Positions 35,301 to 46,559 of a DNA stretch of 64,000 nucleotides are shown here, piece after piece. The position numbers and the translations under genes are program-made. Positions within the stretch are counted from its first letter, which is position 1. The number at the start of each line of letters is the position of its first letter. The notes beneath the pieces were generated by a model, which saw only the letters and a program-made list of their open reading frames with translations, did not search any database and was not told the DNA's origin. The DNA is from Siphonodentalium dalli (lineage: Eukaryota; Mollusca; Scaphopoda; Gadilida; Siphonodentaliidae), in contig CP136061.1 of assembly GCA_032622095.1 (NCBI GenBank), forward strand, positions 219,949,148 through 220,013,147. Direction: 5' to 3'.

Positions 35301-36972
35301 ACAGACATTCAGTATTCAACACCAACATTAACTGGTATTCAGGATTCAGGGAGATGGGGTGACACTCGTATAATTGATGGTGATTTCTACAAGCAGACCT
35401 CATTTTATTTTGCCTTGTAAGGCAAGGCACAGGTCCCCTGGTAGGACAATCCCATCACGAGTATCCACCTTAATATCTTAACCCTTTACCCAACAAACCG
35501 GCCAAAACCGGCCAAATAAAGCTTCAACAGCCTAAAATATCTTCGGTCTGTCTCAATAGAACCATACAAATATGGATATCATTGGAACCGGCTCCTTGAC
35601 CACATTGTGATAGTTACAGTTATGCCCTGTGCCAATGCATTCTCTTATATATGCGAGTCGACCATAGGTCGCCTCGCATATATAAGAGAATGCATTGGCC
35701 TAAAAAAAATCTTTTTTTTAACACTTTTTACCATTTTTTCTTACATTCTTTAACAATTTTATAATTTTAATGTGTTAAGCCAATGCATTCTCTTATATAT
35801 GCGAGGCGACCTATGGTCGACTCGCATATATAAGAGAATGCATTGGCACAGGGCCCTTCTGTTGGGTAAAGGGTTAATCATTAAGGTATTAATGTGGATA
35901 CTCGTGGTGGGGTTGTCGCATCAGGGGACCTGTGTTGTAAGTTGCATATTATTGTAGGATATTTTAAAATATTTGGTGTCAAATCGGACCGTGGTCTTTT
36001 AAGATGGAGGTCAAGCTACAAATATTAATGGCGATTCCTATGTAAATCTCCGGAATAAAAGTTGGATAACCAAATCTGGTTGGCGGTAGTGACGAGATGC
36101 TGGCTTCGTCTGGAGAACAGCGAGTCAGATGATTTTATGCTACAGTATACACCAATATATAGGCAACATCCTCCAAGCGTTTTGTGTAAGTTGCAGTTGG
36201 TCTGGCTGTGAGGCTCGGGTGGCCTTGGATGTATGTTATAATTTAGAAAATGCTAATATTATAGTATAATGTTAGTATCGATAGCATATTACCGAGCGTT
36301 TGTTTATATACATCACATAACGAGTGTGCGATAAGAAAAACACTCAACACCGTGGTGGATTTGGGGGGGGGAGGGGGTAATTGATTCACGGTGACATCCT
36401 TACGAACTGTATGCCGTTGTAGCATAACACTACGTACGATTGCGACAATAACATATTATTTATCGAATATATATGATTTGTATAAGAACAAAATCTGTCT
36501 AGATTTTAATAATCTTTCTGTTTATGGTGGTTTTAAAGGATGTAATTATATTTTAGCAGCAATACCCATCGCGAAGGCCATCCCGTATCTTTAGAGTATA
36601 CATTGGATGGGTTGAGATATAATTTTCAAATCTTAGATCACTGCAGCTATATATTAAGGCTTACGGGGCAACATGTTTCATATTTTCTGACCTGCAATGC
36701 ATTATTATACAACTTCCTTATGTAAAAAAAAAGTTTAGAAAGTAACAGCGATCTTAGAGCGGTTTCTGCATTTAAAATATATCTACTTTAAGATCCTCTC
36801 TCGCTATGTCCGTCCGCCCCAACCCTCTTGCCACGTCCCCGAACTAACCTCTGGAGCTGATACTAAGGTAGCGTATGTCCATGTGAGAATGAAACCATCC
36901 GACCTGTACCAGGATAGCGAAAATTACCAGGCTGATCAACAGACACAGGGCTCCTCTTTTTGTGAGACCCAT
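29937..36972 (-). CDS. Carbohydrate sulfotransferase, CHST8-14 family, complete three-exon gene
   Basis: Golgi enzyme that transfers sulfate from PAPS to a sugar hydroxyl on glycans (family of HNK-1, chondroitin 4-O, dermatan 4-O and GalNAc 4-O sulfotransferases). Exons: 36972-36849, 33070-32994, 30782-29937; phases 1 and 0 agree, giving 348 residues, a usual length. Residues 1-41 start MGLTKRG and hold one signal anchor (about 8-26, ALCLLISLVIFAILVQVGW), so a type II membrane protein. Residues 68-348, in one exon, hold the catalytic domain: 5'-phosphosulfate-binding YCPIPKVATTNWKR (115-128), 3'-phosphate-binding FVFVREPLERLLSGYRSKF (179-197), LYHRICHPCFIKYDFIGKYE (257-276) and the C-terminal HPDYVLFSYGYP (331-342). 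NxT/S sites occur at NAT (138) and NYT (220). No stop or shift interrupts it. The sugar substrate cannot be told from sequence. A paralogue lies at 50864-55330. Confidence 0.92.
31042..31510 (+). mobile_element. AGGTACTC family MITE, copy 4
   Basis: TTAA/AGGTACTCAACCCG to CGGGTTGAGTACCT/TTAA; close to copy 2 over its whole length. Lies in the second intron of the sulfotransferase gene, ~260 bp from the catalytic exon. Confidence 0.9.
31900..32310 (+). pseudogene. LINE C-terminal fragment, second copy
   Basis: ILSKFRTSSHNLPSETSRWSG is the counterpart of the 10563 fragment, and out of frame downstream DDCYYYLECKKIAQLRKRVI continues the zinc-knuckle region. Frameshifted and followed by an ATG microsatellite. 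Antisense in the second intron of the sulfotransferase gene. Confidence 0.65.
32332..32560 (+). repeat. (ATG)n microsatellite
   Basis: GATGATGATG with GGTGATGGTG interruptions over ~230 bp. It creates spurious open frames of Met or His/Ile on both strands. Lies in the second intron of the sulfotransferase gene. Confidence 0.95.
32735..33033 (-). repeat. Tandem duplication of ~150 bp including half an exon
   Basis: Units 33033-32882 and 32881-32735 align along their whole length. The first carries the 3' half and donor of sulfotransferase exon 2 (TNPQLISDQSE/GTAGGT); the second repeats it as NNPRLVNYQSE/GTGAGT and then the following intron sequence. The second unit has a fine donor but no acceptor of its own nearby. 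Confidence 0.85.
32994..33070 (-). CDS. Sulfotransferase exon 2: stem region
   Basis: A 77-nt exon between ACATTTACAG and GTAGGT encodes GKDMILVDTVQSPMRTNPQL and then ISDQSE, a hydrophilic stem between membrane anchor and catalytic domain. It enters in phase 1 and leaves in phase 0, exactly as needed for the exons on both sides and as in the paralogue's exon at 55330-55269. Its 3' half and donor are duplicated in tandem at 32735-32881. Confidence 0.75.
33178..33445. repeat. Diverged relative of the 5581 MITE
   Basis: Colinear with 8225-8490 (TTTGTCAACAAACATCGC, CTTATTGGACT, then AACATTAATGTTTACA). Lies in the first intron of the sulfotransferase gene. Confidence 0.55.
33511..33771. mobile_element. 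CAGTCCCCT-ended MITE, copy B (261 bp)
   Basis: CAGTCCCCTCGCTACACGAT ... CGTAGGGGACTG, same length and order as copy A. It lies in the first intron of the sulfotransferase gene. Confidence 0.85.
35482..35873. mobile_element. TTAACCCTTTACCC-ended MITE inside the palindrome
   Basis: TTAA/CCCTTTACCCAACA ... TGTTGGGTAAAGGG/TTAA, 392 bp. The ends and TTAA flanks fit piggyBac-type elements. A second copy starts at 63937 and runs off the window. Inside it lies the hairpin-ended element 35625-35853. Confidence 0.85.
35625..35853. mobile_element. Hairpin-ended element, short form (229 bp)
   Basis: Two ~75-bp hairpins (GCCAATGCATTCTCTTATAT ... GCGAGTCGACC ATAGGTCGCC ... complement) face each other across ~78 bp of T-rich DNA. 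Confidence 0.85.
36427..36594 (+). mobile_element. Right-end fragment of the AGGCACGGG element
   Basis: GTATAAGAACAAAATCTGTC, TTTCTGTTTATGGTGGTTTT and CCATCCCGTATCTTTA match the right end of copy A (26925-27036). The left part is missing. Confidence 0.65.
36849..36972 (-). CDS. Sulfotransferase exon 1: start codon and signal anchor
   Basis: ATG at 36972-36970 opens 41 codons plus one base, ending at AGAG before GTTAGT. The peptide has a short basic cytoplasmic tail (MGLTKRG), a ~19-residue hydrophobic helix and then a luminal HSHMDIRYLS. This is the normal type II topology of Golgi sulfotransferases. Phase 1 matches the GT-starting exon at 33070. The exon lies about 6 kb upstream of the catalytic exon and was linked by phase, strand and topology, so the join is inferred. 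Confidence 0.78.
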
Positions 36973-37264
36973 GACTCGATTGATTTGTAGCAAACGCTGG
37001 CGAGTCTTTATCTACATATGCATATAGCGAAGCTTCTATCCACCATGCTCTCTCTCTCTCTCTCCCCATGCATATATAACCGGTTTGGCAGGTTGTTTCG
37101 ATTCCGTCGATTTCGTCCCTAGGTTCATTTCACAAAATCAGCATGCACGCAGAGGCAATGAGCGATATAAAAAGTTGAACCGTGTGCATGCCTGGGAATT
37201 CTTACCGGCGGTATAATCGCCGATAGCGAAATAACAGCTTGTATACACTTTAATGTGGAGTTAA

Positions 37265-37788
37265 AGATACTGGCGGCGATGGCGGTGGTTATGATCTTAA
37301 AATATCCACCTCCGTCAAAAACCGCCATAAACAGAAAGAATAGTAAAATATAGACAGCCTTTGTTCTTATACCTATCAGAAATATGGCATAAACAGTATG
37401 CTATTGTCAAATGTTTTTCCTTTGTTGTGTAAACAAAAGCAAAAAACGTTACAGAACCTGGCTTTTGTTTGGATCCGGATATGGTAAACATAAAGAGCGT
37501 TATTTGTTACTGTTTTCCTGATATGGAAATAATAAAGAGCGTTTATATCATTTGTGTGTGATTAACCAATAGAATTGAGCTGTGTTATGTAAACAGAAGC
37601 AACACTTCTGTAACAGGAGCAGGCTCTTGTTTACGTATATACACCATCGTACGTCTTGACGACAATATACTATTTACGCGCTGATTATGTTTGGCATATG
37701 AACAAAACTATATATATTTTAATATTCCTTCTGTTGATGGCGATTTGAACAAATATGAATATTTCTGCAACGAACGCCGCCCGTGCCT
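37265..37788 (-). mobile_element. AGGCACGGGCGGCG-ended element, copy B
   Basis: Bounded by TTAA (37261-37264) and TTAA (37789-37792). The sequence is the reverse complement of copy A with few changes. The termini AGGYAC after TTAA are like those of the AGGTACTC family, so the two may share a mobilising enzyme. Confidence 0.82.
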
Positions 37789-38749
37789 TTAAGTATGAAT
37801 ACTGTTTATGCCATTCCGGACGCGTATACGTAAATCACCCGTCGCGGGGGGGGGGGGGGTGCATGCATCAACCGAAAGCTATTCGCCACAATGAAATGTC
37901 AGGCCAAGTTTTTAAGAAGATTAATTGCTCCAGCTTGACTTGAAATATATTTTATATCTATAATATAAAAAAGTGGTTAGGGCAATTTTTTTTTGCAACT
38001 TATTAAGCCCTTCCCTGATGCCCCAACTCCCCGGAACTCCTAAATACAATTCAAATAAGGAGGGCGGTAATTGCTCTAATGCACGGTTACATATTTGGCT
38101 CTTCTCAATTAACATTTCAAGGTCAGTATAATGTTGCCTTCATATTATAGATGTTGTTCAACGAATATAGGCACCAATACAACATCTTGGTTCACATTTG
38201 ATCAAATAATGAAATATGTTGTTTTCTTTTTCCAATAAATTTAGTTAGGATCATAATCTTGTGAGCATTAAAGATATTCATCTATAAATACATATTCATC
38301 TAAATAAATATTTTATTCTATAAATTGATCCTTCATTCCTGGCGATATTGAATTATTCCAATAAACATTAATAGAATAGTCCAAACTGTTCTCTATATAT
38401 GGAGCGCTTTTGTGTTGGGAGGGGGTGGGGTCATAAACATTTTTTTCGACAACATGTTTTTAAATATTCGCCGAAACTGGGGCGTGAACAAACGTGCGTA
38501 GCTACCAATAATTTCACCAGCAATGTCCTTACCACATCATCCATGCACACTCAGCCACAATTATGTAAAACAAAGGCCGCTGTAGGCCACATGCACGTCC
38601 CCCGAATAAGGTCTTTATTTTCCCAGGGCTTTTTAGAAATGATTATGCGAACAATCATGGGACTTTTCTGCCAACTGTCAATGTTGTAAACATATTGTTG
38701 AATACATGTTATAACAAGTTCACCGTCAAGCGTGCATGGCATGTGCCCC

Positions 38750-39090
38750 GACGCTCAGTTCAGAGAGTGGGCAATGAATGGAATTTTCTAAATTCAAGAA
38801 GACTTAGTCGGTATCCTTTCTCCTTGATCTGGGCTGTCAATACGACAAGTCAAACGATCGAGGGATGTAACTCTGGTAAAAATGAATGGACGAAACCTGT
38901 AGTAAGTCGATATCCTTTCCATCAGCTGTCATGCCAAAAAACACCTGAATCAGAAGATCCTTGCCCAAGTTACAAGCTAAATGTTCTTTTGGACACAACA
39001 TTCACAAATTTCCAAGTCAAACAAGGGTCGTAACTCTGGTAAAAATTAATGGACGAAACCCGTAGTATGTGGATATCCTTTAATCTGTTT
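38750..39090 (+). repeat. Two-unit tandem repeat (~170 bp)
   Basis: TAACTCTGGTAAAAATGAAT with GGACGAAACCTGTAGTA and GATATCCTTT recurs at ~38870 and ~39031. Non-coding. Confidence 0.65.
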
Positions 39091-39109
39091 AATGTTAGAC
39101 GTAACTAAA

Positions 39110-39540
39110 TAAATAGAATTACGTCCCTTTTGTTTTTACACCCTATATCTCGAATACGAGTTAAAGTAATTCTGGCACGCGATCGGCGTATAATATTTCA
39201 CTTAAATTTACAATTTCAAGAAATACAATACCCATGGCATGTACAAATGTGGGTTTTCCCTAGTCTGAAATGCGTTGTGTCCAAACAATGACGGGAGATT
39301 AGGGTTGTGTATTGGCTTTGGTCAGCCGTTCAAATTTTGTTGACACAGTGGTGTATAGTGTGGATAACGTGTGTTGAAAAGTTGAAAAAAGGTACGGCTC
39401 GGATAGTACTCCTATACAGAAAAAGATGCCGGAATGGTTGGTCTTCACGACCTTATGATTTCGTGCAATTTGTATGTAGCAAATTTGGTGGGCGTGGTCA
39501 AACGTTAACACTGAGGCCTATGGAAAACATTTAGTTCCTT
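39110..39540. repeat. Repeat R2, copy A
   Basis: ACAACGCATTT-side landmarks: ATACAATACCCATGGCATGT, GGGTTTTCCCTAGTCTGAAA, GCCTATGGAAAACATTTAGT. The reverse complement is at 48970-49470. A hexanucleotide-like TAGAATTACGTCCCTTTTGT closes both copies. Confidence 0.7.
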
Positions 39541-40991
39541 CTAACCTAAAGCACAGAAAAATCGAGTTTTTCGTATTTCGGCCTACGATGAAGAACATGG
39601 GTGGAATGTCACATCATTGTGGTTAGATTGGGGAAGCATACATAGTTAGAAATTACGCTATACACCAGCATTTTGATTTTATGGCCATTTTTCACGACGT
39701 GAGGAATATTTGCTCCCCATGACCTCAATGAGATTTTCACATATTTATCGTCATTTTGTATCTGGTGAGCAACTTTAAGAGAGAAATCAACTCACATCGA
39801 TATCATCATCTATTGATGGATATCTGACCATCGAAAAATACTTGATATCTCAGATGCATATTCGTATAGCTGCCAACTTGTCGACCACGTGGAAATTCCT
39901 TGCTTTCAGGTGCGGTGGGAGGTGTAAATATCTGCCATTTTATTCAGAAACCCGGGCAGTTCAGTTTAACGAAGCACATAATCTGAAACAGGATTGACAC
40001 ACATTGTATGTGCCGCTCAATGCCTACGCACCATGGACACTAAAGGCATCTTCTGCTCAATTGATTACCATTTTGTATCAAAATTTCCACCAATTTTGAG
40101 ACTTTGAGGCAATTTGGTCTATAAACACCGTAGCGAGACACATTTAAGAAAGACCAAAACAATAAACACCTTTCATTCCAAAGACAGTAACATTTTACCT
40201 GAAAAAATGATCCAAACCTGAAAAGTGAATTTTTGCCAATATTTATGTCAAGTTTTTGAGAGAAAAGTCCAATATTTTTGACGATGTCAGTGGTGACAAT
40301 ATTAACAATTATCCATTGTGCATCAGACATGTTAGTATTCAATGTATTGAATGCAGAATATCCAATTTTATACATCAACCACAACTTGTAAGCGATTGCA
40401 GGACACGCTGGTGTAATATTTACCATTTTCAATATTTTGGCGGCCATATTGGCAGCCATTTTGAGCCATAGTAAGAATTTTGGTTCCAGTGATTTGGAAT
40501 ATTCATAGGTAATGATATGCCTCACTTAAATTATAAAGTTCTGTTCATTTCTTGTTGAAATATGACTAGAATCCCAATCGTGAGTTTTTGTGAAATTTTA
40601 TACCGCATTCTGTAAAATCGAATTTTTGAGCGATCGGAAGGGGCTAGGACCACAATTCCATATTTAAATGCTCCAATGATCAGTTAATATACAAAACACA
40701 AAATAAATTTCCATTACTCAACCAGTTCCAAACAGCATGAATTGATCTAGAAGATATTTGTGAAAAAATGTCATATTTTCAACTTCCGGCGGCCATCTTA
40801 TGGAAATTTAGATATGTTTTGGCCAAAATGAACCGTGGTCACTTCCAACTGAAGATGCGATTTTCACAAGAAAAGGCTGGCATAAACCGCCCAACCCAAA
40901 AACTGAGATTTTCAAAAAGGTCAAGGTTATATTGAAGGTCAAGATGAACTCCAAAATATGGAACCAGCCAGTTTAGTGAAACTCTGAAAGT

Positions 40992-41405
40992 TTGGCGCTT
41001 CTATCACAAAGTGAACGATTTTGCAACTACCCCCCCCCCCCCCCCCCCACTATAACTATTACAAAAGTACACCCAAAAACAATTAAATCAATACTTCGCA
41101 GAAACCTCGGCAAAGCAGACTGGAATCTCTTTCAACAAGAAATTGAAAGCAATCTCTCAAATTCCCCTCTTACCAGACCAAAGGAACTAGAACCTGCTGC
41201 ACTAAATATATGTCAATGCCTAACGAACGCTCTAGACAAAACTTGCCCCAAAACAGAGGTCAAACCCCATACCTGGATGGTCTCTAGCGAAACTTTAGCA
41301 CTTATAAGCCTAAAACGGAAAACCAGGAGGCTTTCGGTTAAAAACCCAGACAATGCAGAATATAAAACACTTTATAACAACCTTAAAGGATTACTATCCT
41401 CATGA
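40992..41405 (+). pseudogene. Jockey-type LINE, segment before the RT domain
   Basis: ADWNLFQQEIESNL, ALDKTCPKTEVKPHTWMVS and YKTLYNNL fit the linker between endonuclease and reverse transcriptase of Jockey-superfamily LINEs. The 5' border is a C run at 41032-41049. The continuation appears 2.1 kb further, at 43481, so it is interrupted. Confidence 0.7.
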
Positions 41406-43480
41406 AACAACAAAACTCTATCGGAAAGCCACCCCTATTGTGATCACAATGATCCAAGTCCCATAAAAATCGCGTAATAAATAAGCCGAGAAATAAATAA
41501 ATAATACCACCACCGGTTGTCGGCTATCTCCGTCGCAAAACCTCGCATGACGTCAAGCGAGGTAAACTAATTAAAAACAGGGAATCGGAGTCGGAGTTAA
41601 TTATGTCTACCTATATGGCGATGGAAAATCCGGAATCGACATCAGCGCGTGAGTCTAATGGAATTAATGCGGGGCATATCAATAGCATTGTGTACACATG
41701 GTGAATTGTCATCGCGCGGTGAGTTATCTTCACTTGTGATTTGTCTTAAGTGCTGTTTGGAAAGTTACGGTATTGTTTTGACAAAAAATATAGAGGGACG
41801 ATTGAGCGGGGTAGATAACACTTTCGTATAAAGCTTATAAAAACACGAGCCGGCATGTGAACTTTATTCGGGTGCGTGTTCGCGATGTTGTTTTAATTTT
41901 CGTATATATGCCCCGAGTGTCCCGTATTTACAATCATTCATTCATTCTAGTGACTCTCAGTTAGGCATATGCTGTATTCATTTCCAAACGATGTTCGTTT
42001 ACGTGACATTTGGCAGGATTTCTGTGGGAAACCCGTTGCGCAAAATCAGAAACCGATTACATATACCAAATAAAGAGCGTTTAATTTGACGAGTCAGTCA
42101 TGGTTACGAATACATACAATTGCAGTTAAAGTCGAGTCCCCATTTCCTTCACCATGGCTCAATAAAGAGCGTTCCATGTTAAGAGTTTTCCTAATATGGT
42201 ACGAATAAAAAGTTTAATAAAGCGGAAATTGCTATGACAATGATGGAAGGATATATAAAGCATGCATATCGGAAGTTCATGTACATGCATTGACCTGTAT
42301 TGTTGTAATCGGTAAACAATCACTAGAACAACTGTTCTAAGTCGAGTCCCTTTACCTTGACACAATAAAGAGCGTTCACTGTTACGATATATTGCGAATA
42401 AAGAGAACTTGAATATGTGATTCCATATTAAACCGGATTATTATCCCTCCTTCAAAAAGTGTTATATATGCTTGGACGTTTAAACGAACCACGGCGAACA
42501 TTTATATATTTTATAGCCCTATTGTTATGCGTATGACACATAGAGGTCGATTTATGACCTGGATATTCAATAGACCGCATCGCTAGATTGCTAATTTTAT
42601 AGGCCAATAACCATGCATAGATGCAGTGAATTTCCATCAGTGACAGTCGGCTAGATTGTTTTGGGGTGGGGGGAGCAATATTCCGAAATATATATAAACA
42701 CCATATTGCCGAAATATATACATGATTCATAACCAAGGAAAAATGAACTTATTATATCGTATTGGTAATTAATGACTTGATTATAATTGATTAAATCCGA
42801 CAGCAATAAACCAATTTTGTGTTGTTTTACCGCGTTACGATAAATTAAAACGAAACGCTCTTTATTGACACACGACTAATGGCATCTGGAAATTGGAATG
42901 TTTACGAGATGATAATTGCCTAATAACTGTGCAAGTCTTCGCGTATATATGCAATCTTGATATGCATATATAATATAACTTGGACTATTCCGGTAACGAA
43001 AAAATATATATAAACACGAGCACGCGTTTATATAGATAAATGCGCCCAAAACTGAATAATATACGGGCATGGCTTTATAGTAACAACACATCGCGATACA
43101 TATAATAATAGTAATAATAACACGATAAAGACATTTAATTACGAGAAAGGCGATGTTTTCGGCGAAGTTTTGCATTCGCAGTGTGATAACGCGACAATCT
43201 TCAAAGGCCGCGATCGACTACATGCAAACTTAAAATACCGCCGTCGCGTATCTATGCGTTGTCAATGAGTTACCACTTGATCGATCACGTGCTATGCTTC
43301 TGTTTACATGTGACAATCACGTGATCGGGCTACAACAAAATCTTCGGCTAACTTCGGAATTTTTTTTAATCGTTATAAAAATAACGATTGGCCGCCGAAT
43401 ATTAGATTATATGCGCCCAATGGACATTTTATATATATATTATCGGTATATTGAAAGAAAATAATATTGTTTTTTCAGGA
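41406..43480. other. 2.1-kb sequence interrupting the LINE
   Basis: AT-rich, no coding match. Contains four AATAAAGAGCGTT motifs (42068, 42161, 42363, 42853 inverted) and a repeated GTCGAGTCCC ... AATAAAGAGCGTT block (42132-42175 and 42340-42376). Exact borders and target repeats could not be fixed; AGGA occurs on both sides. Confidence 0.5.
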
Positions 43481-44540
43481 CCGTATTCAGACAAGTAAAA
43501 CAAAAAATCAAAGAAGAAAAAACTAAATCATGGGAAAAATTCACCTCCAGTCTTAACGAACGAGAAATGGATAAAAAAATTGGCAACTTTCAAAACCCTA
43601 ACAGGCCAAGGCAAAACAGAAACGGGAAATTCAAAACAGATTCATGACAAAAACGGGAAAAGGTCCGAAAATAATCTAGAGAAAGCCCAAATCTTCGCCG
43701 AAAGCGTCCGAGAAATCCACAAAACACACGAAGGGAATATATTTAATAGGGGTTTCAAACACAAAGTCAATGACTTCATCGACGACAACGTCGAATTCTT
43801 CTCACCATTACTGGAAGATGTAGAGGAACCAGTGGTGGCCGATATCACTAACCAGGAGGTGAGACAAACTCTCAAAAGAGGCAAGCCTAACAAAGCCCCT
43901 GGGATGACGAAATCACATACAGAATACTTAGACAAGCCCCTGACACCTTATTCAACAGACTCACACACCTGTGTACTAAATGCATGAGGCTTGGCTACTA
44001 TCCCAAAATATGGAAAAATGCAATAGGACCCATGATACCTAAACCCGGGAAAGACCATACAATACCCACAAATTATAGACCAATAAGCTTATTACAATGC
44101 ACGGGCAAACTTTTCGAACGGGTATAATCGGCAACAGAATCAAATCCCATCTCGAGGGTACCAACTTTTTCAATAAATTCCAAAGGGCTTACCGGGACGG
44201 CAAAGAGGGCATAGAACATGTATATAGACTCACGCAATATATCAAAACGGCAATGAATAGAGAATGGGAAACCGGGGCACTATTCCTAGATGTAGAAAAA
44301 GCGTTCGATTCAGTATGGCACAATGGCCTTAGGTATAAATTAAGATGACAACAGACCTCCCCCAAAAAATGATTAGACTTCTATCACCATTTCTCACACA
44401 TAGAGCCATCAAAGTCAAAATAAATGACGAAATATGAGAAAGCGTCCCTTTAAAAGCTGGGACCCCCAAGGATCAGTACGCATGCAGTCCTCTGCTATTT
44501 TTAATATACGTTAATGACATACATAACAAGAAAACTAAGA
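43481..44540 (+). pseudogene. Jockey-type LINE reverse transcriptase, frameshifted
   Basis: Across three frames the sequence reads FRQVKQKIKEEKTKSWEKF, then RGKPNKAPG, NYRPISLLQCTGKLFERV, GALFLDVEKAFDSVWHNGL and SPLLFLIYVNDIHN. These are the standard LINE reverse transcriptase blocks up to and past the region of GTPQGS (44459). Several frameshifts and stops make it inactive; it stops before the catalytic FADD region would be expected. Confidence 0.85.
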
Positions 44541-46559
44541 TGCATGCATCAGGTCGCCCGTGAACTAATGATCATAGAATTCTTGTAGCTATCTATTATA
44601 CATTTTGGAATATCTGTATGCATGTGTGTATGAATGCATTTAGGCCAGACAAAAACAAAATGAAGCAACTATCAGCAGACCAAATCAGTTTATTCTTACA
44701 CCAGTTGATAATGGTTCGAAGAAAGAATGAAAGTCGCATGAGAAAAAATCACATATGACTACACAATAAACAGTGTACATAAATAAAACTAGGGCTACAT
44801 CATCTGCGACCCCTATCATAGCAATGTGCGGAATTTCCCATCTATCACAACTTTGTGGGCACATAATAACAACAAGACCTGGATTATATGCTGTGCTAGT
44901 GAACGTCAGTGATAGCGGCCTTGTTTTGCTATGATTTTGCGGTCGCCCTGTTGTTCACTGAGTGTACTAAGGTATTACCAACCTCCAAGAAGAACAAATA
45001 TTTATAAGATATACTGCATATAGTAAAACTTGACGTTAAGTGCTTTGTCACCACAGGTTCTTGCTTACACAGTGTGAAATACATGGGTTGAAATGACAAA
45101 GAAAGATTAAGCACATTCGACAAGCCCGAGTAACAATTAATCAAATCAGCTTTGCCTGTCGCAATGCCTCGGCGTTGACAGTGACTTATAACGGCACGAT
45201 GTTTTCTCACAGGAACGAATACCGTTTTCTTTCTTGTGCATTTCTGTATCAAACCGTTTATACGAGTATGCGTGCAGAACTGTATACAGATCTACAGCAA
45301 TGTAAACTAACCCTTAACAGTAACCACTATTGTTCGTTAGCTAAACAGCCACACCTTTTTAGACCAGAAAATATTCGAAATAAAATTAATATTAATCGAC
45401 AGAAGCATTTCCGGACAGGAGCTAGTCTTCGATTCAGATCTAATAGTTTATACCCCGGTAACTATATAATACATGTTTACAAAGAGATAATCCACCTTTA
45501 AGACGGAAGTAACGGGCCCAGTCGCTGACTGATGCATGGACAATATCTGATAATAATTAATTGAGTGACAGCTGTGGAAAGATCCATTCTGGCGACATAT
45601 ATAACCAAGGTATTGACAATGGTACAGTAACAATATAGTATACACACTTTGTGTATAGTGCGATAATACTCAAAATCAGCGTTCATATTCTGTTATCCAT
45701 TTGGTAGTTGGTACCTGATTTTAATTCTAGACCCAGTTTTGTGTTATACGTCTATGACTTAAAATATAGCATTTCTTTTTTACCACCATAAAACGAGGTG
45801 CTATGAATCTATATATAGTAATTTATGGAAATATCCTGCACGGAATGGCCCTTCGTGCGCTAGGAGCATGTGGCTTTCGCTTTGCCTATATTTTGATCGT
45901 TTAGACATTTTGATTTAAAAGAGATGCCGATCACGATGTTTAACCCTCACCTTGGCGATAGCGATTAGCTATTTTCATAAATCTTTACACCAACCTTTTC
46001 ACGAGTGCAAAACTTTCAAAAATTCACACCTTCCTATTAAGTTCACAAGTGGAATCCCGTTAATATTATCCCGCAGCCTAAATGCAATTGAGGGAATTTC
46101 AAAAGGGACATTTCCTCTGATGATGAATATTCAGTTGGTGATTTATTGAAACCCTTACTGAACCTGGCTCAAAGTGAAAGGGATAATTTAATATCTGTCT
46201 ATCGGATAATATGCGACATAGAATAGGAGAATGAATCAAATGAAAATCATCAGAAGACCATATATGATGTGCGGAGAGGGTTTATCATTTTCAACGACAT
46301 CATATTATGGAACTAAGGAATGTGTGGATTAATTTTTTATAAGATAAGACAACAATGTCTGTAAAACATCCCTACAATTGAACAATGAAGTATTCCAATT
46401 TATTCTTTTAGAATAGGTGTCTTATAGAGTGCACAATAACTAATGCCATGAACCTGTTTCAACAAAGGGGTTAACTTAATATTGCACAGACGATTGGATA
46501 AGACATGTGACCTGTAGGGTGTGCTAATTGATTCAAGATGGCTGTCGGCGGCCACGTTT
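44541..46559. other. Spacer with one repeat fragment
   Basis: 45918-45985 (GATGCCGATCACGATGTTTA, CTTGGCGATAGCGATTAG) matches the interior of the long hairpin-ended element at 58203-58265. No gene recognised. Confidence 0.5.

Larger units (their letters stand above)
35430..35932. repeat. Outer palindrome of a three-level nest
   Basis: CAGGTCCCCTGGTAGGACAA and ACGAGTATCCACCTTAATAT at the left recur inverted at 35878-35932. Without the inner element the two arms would meet at a single TTAA. Confidence 0.8.
37793..40990. other. Upstream of the first sulfotransferase; repeats, no gene
   Basis: Apart from the repeats at 38750-39540 there is AT-rich DNA with short open frames (for example 40040-40525 minus) that look random in composition. 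Promoter elements of the gene at 36972 should lie in 36973-37260 but none is convincing. Confidence 0.45.

Noticed and set aside
40040-40525. 161-codon minus-strand open frame
   Set aside because: No domain or signal recognised, flanked by repeats; looks like chance in AT-rich DNA.
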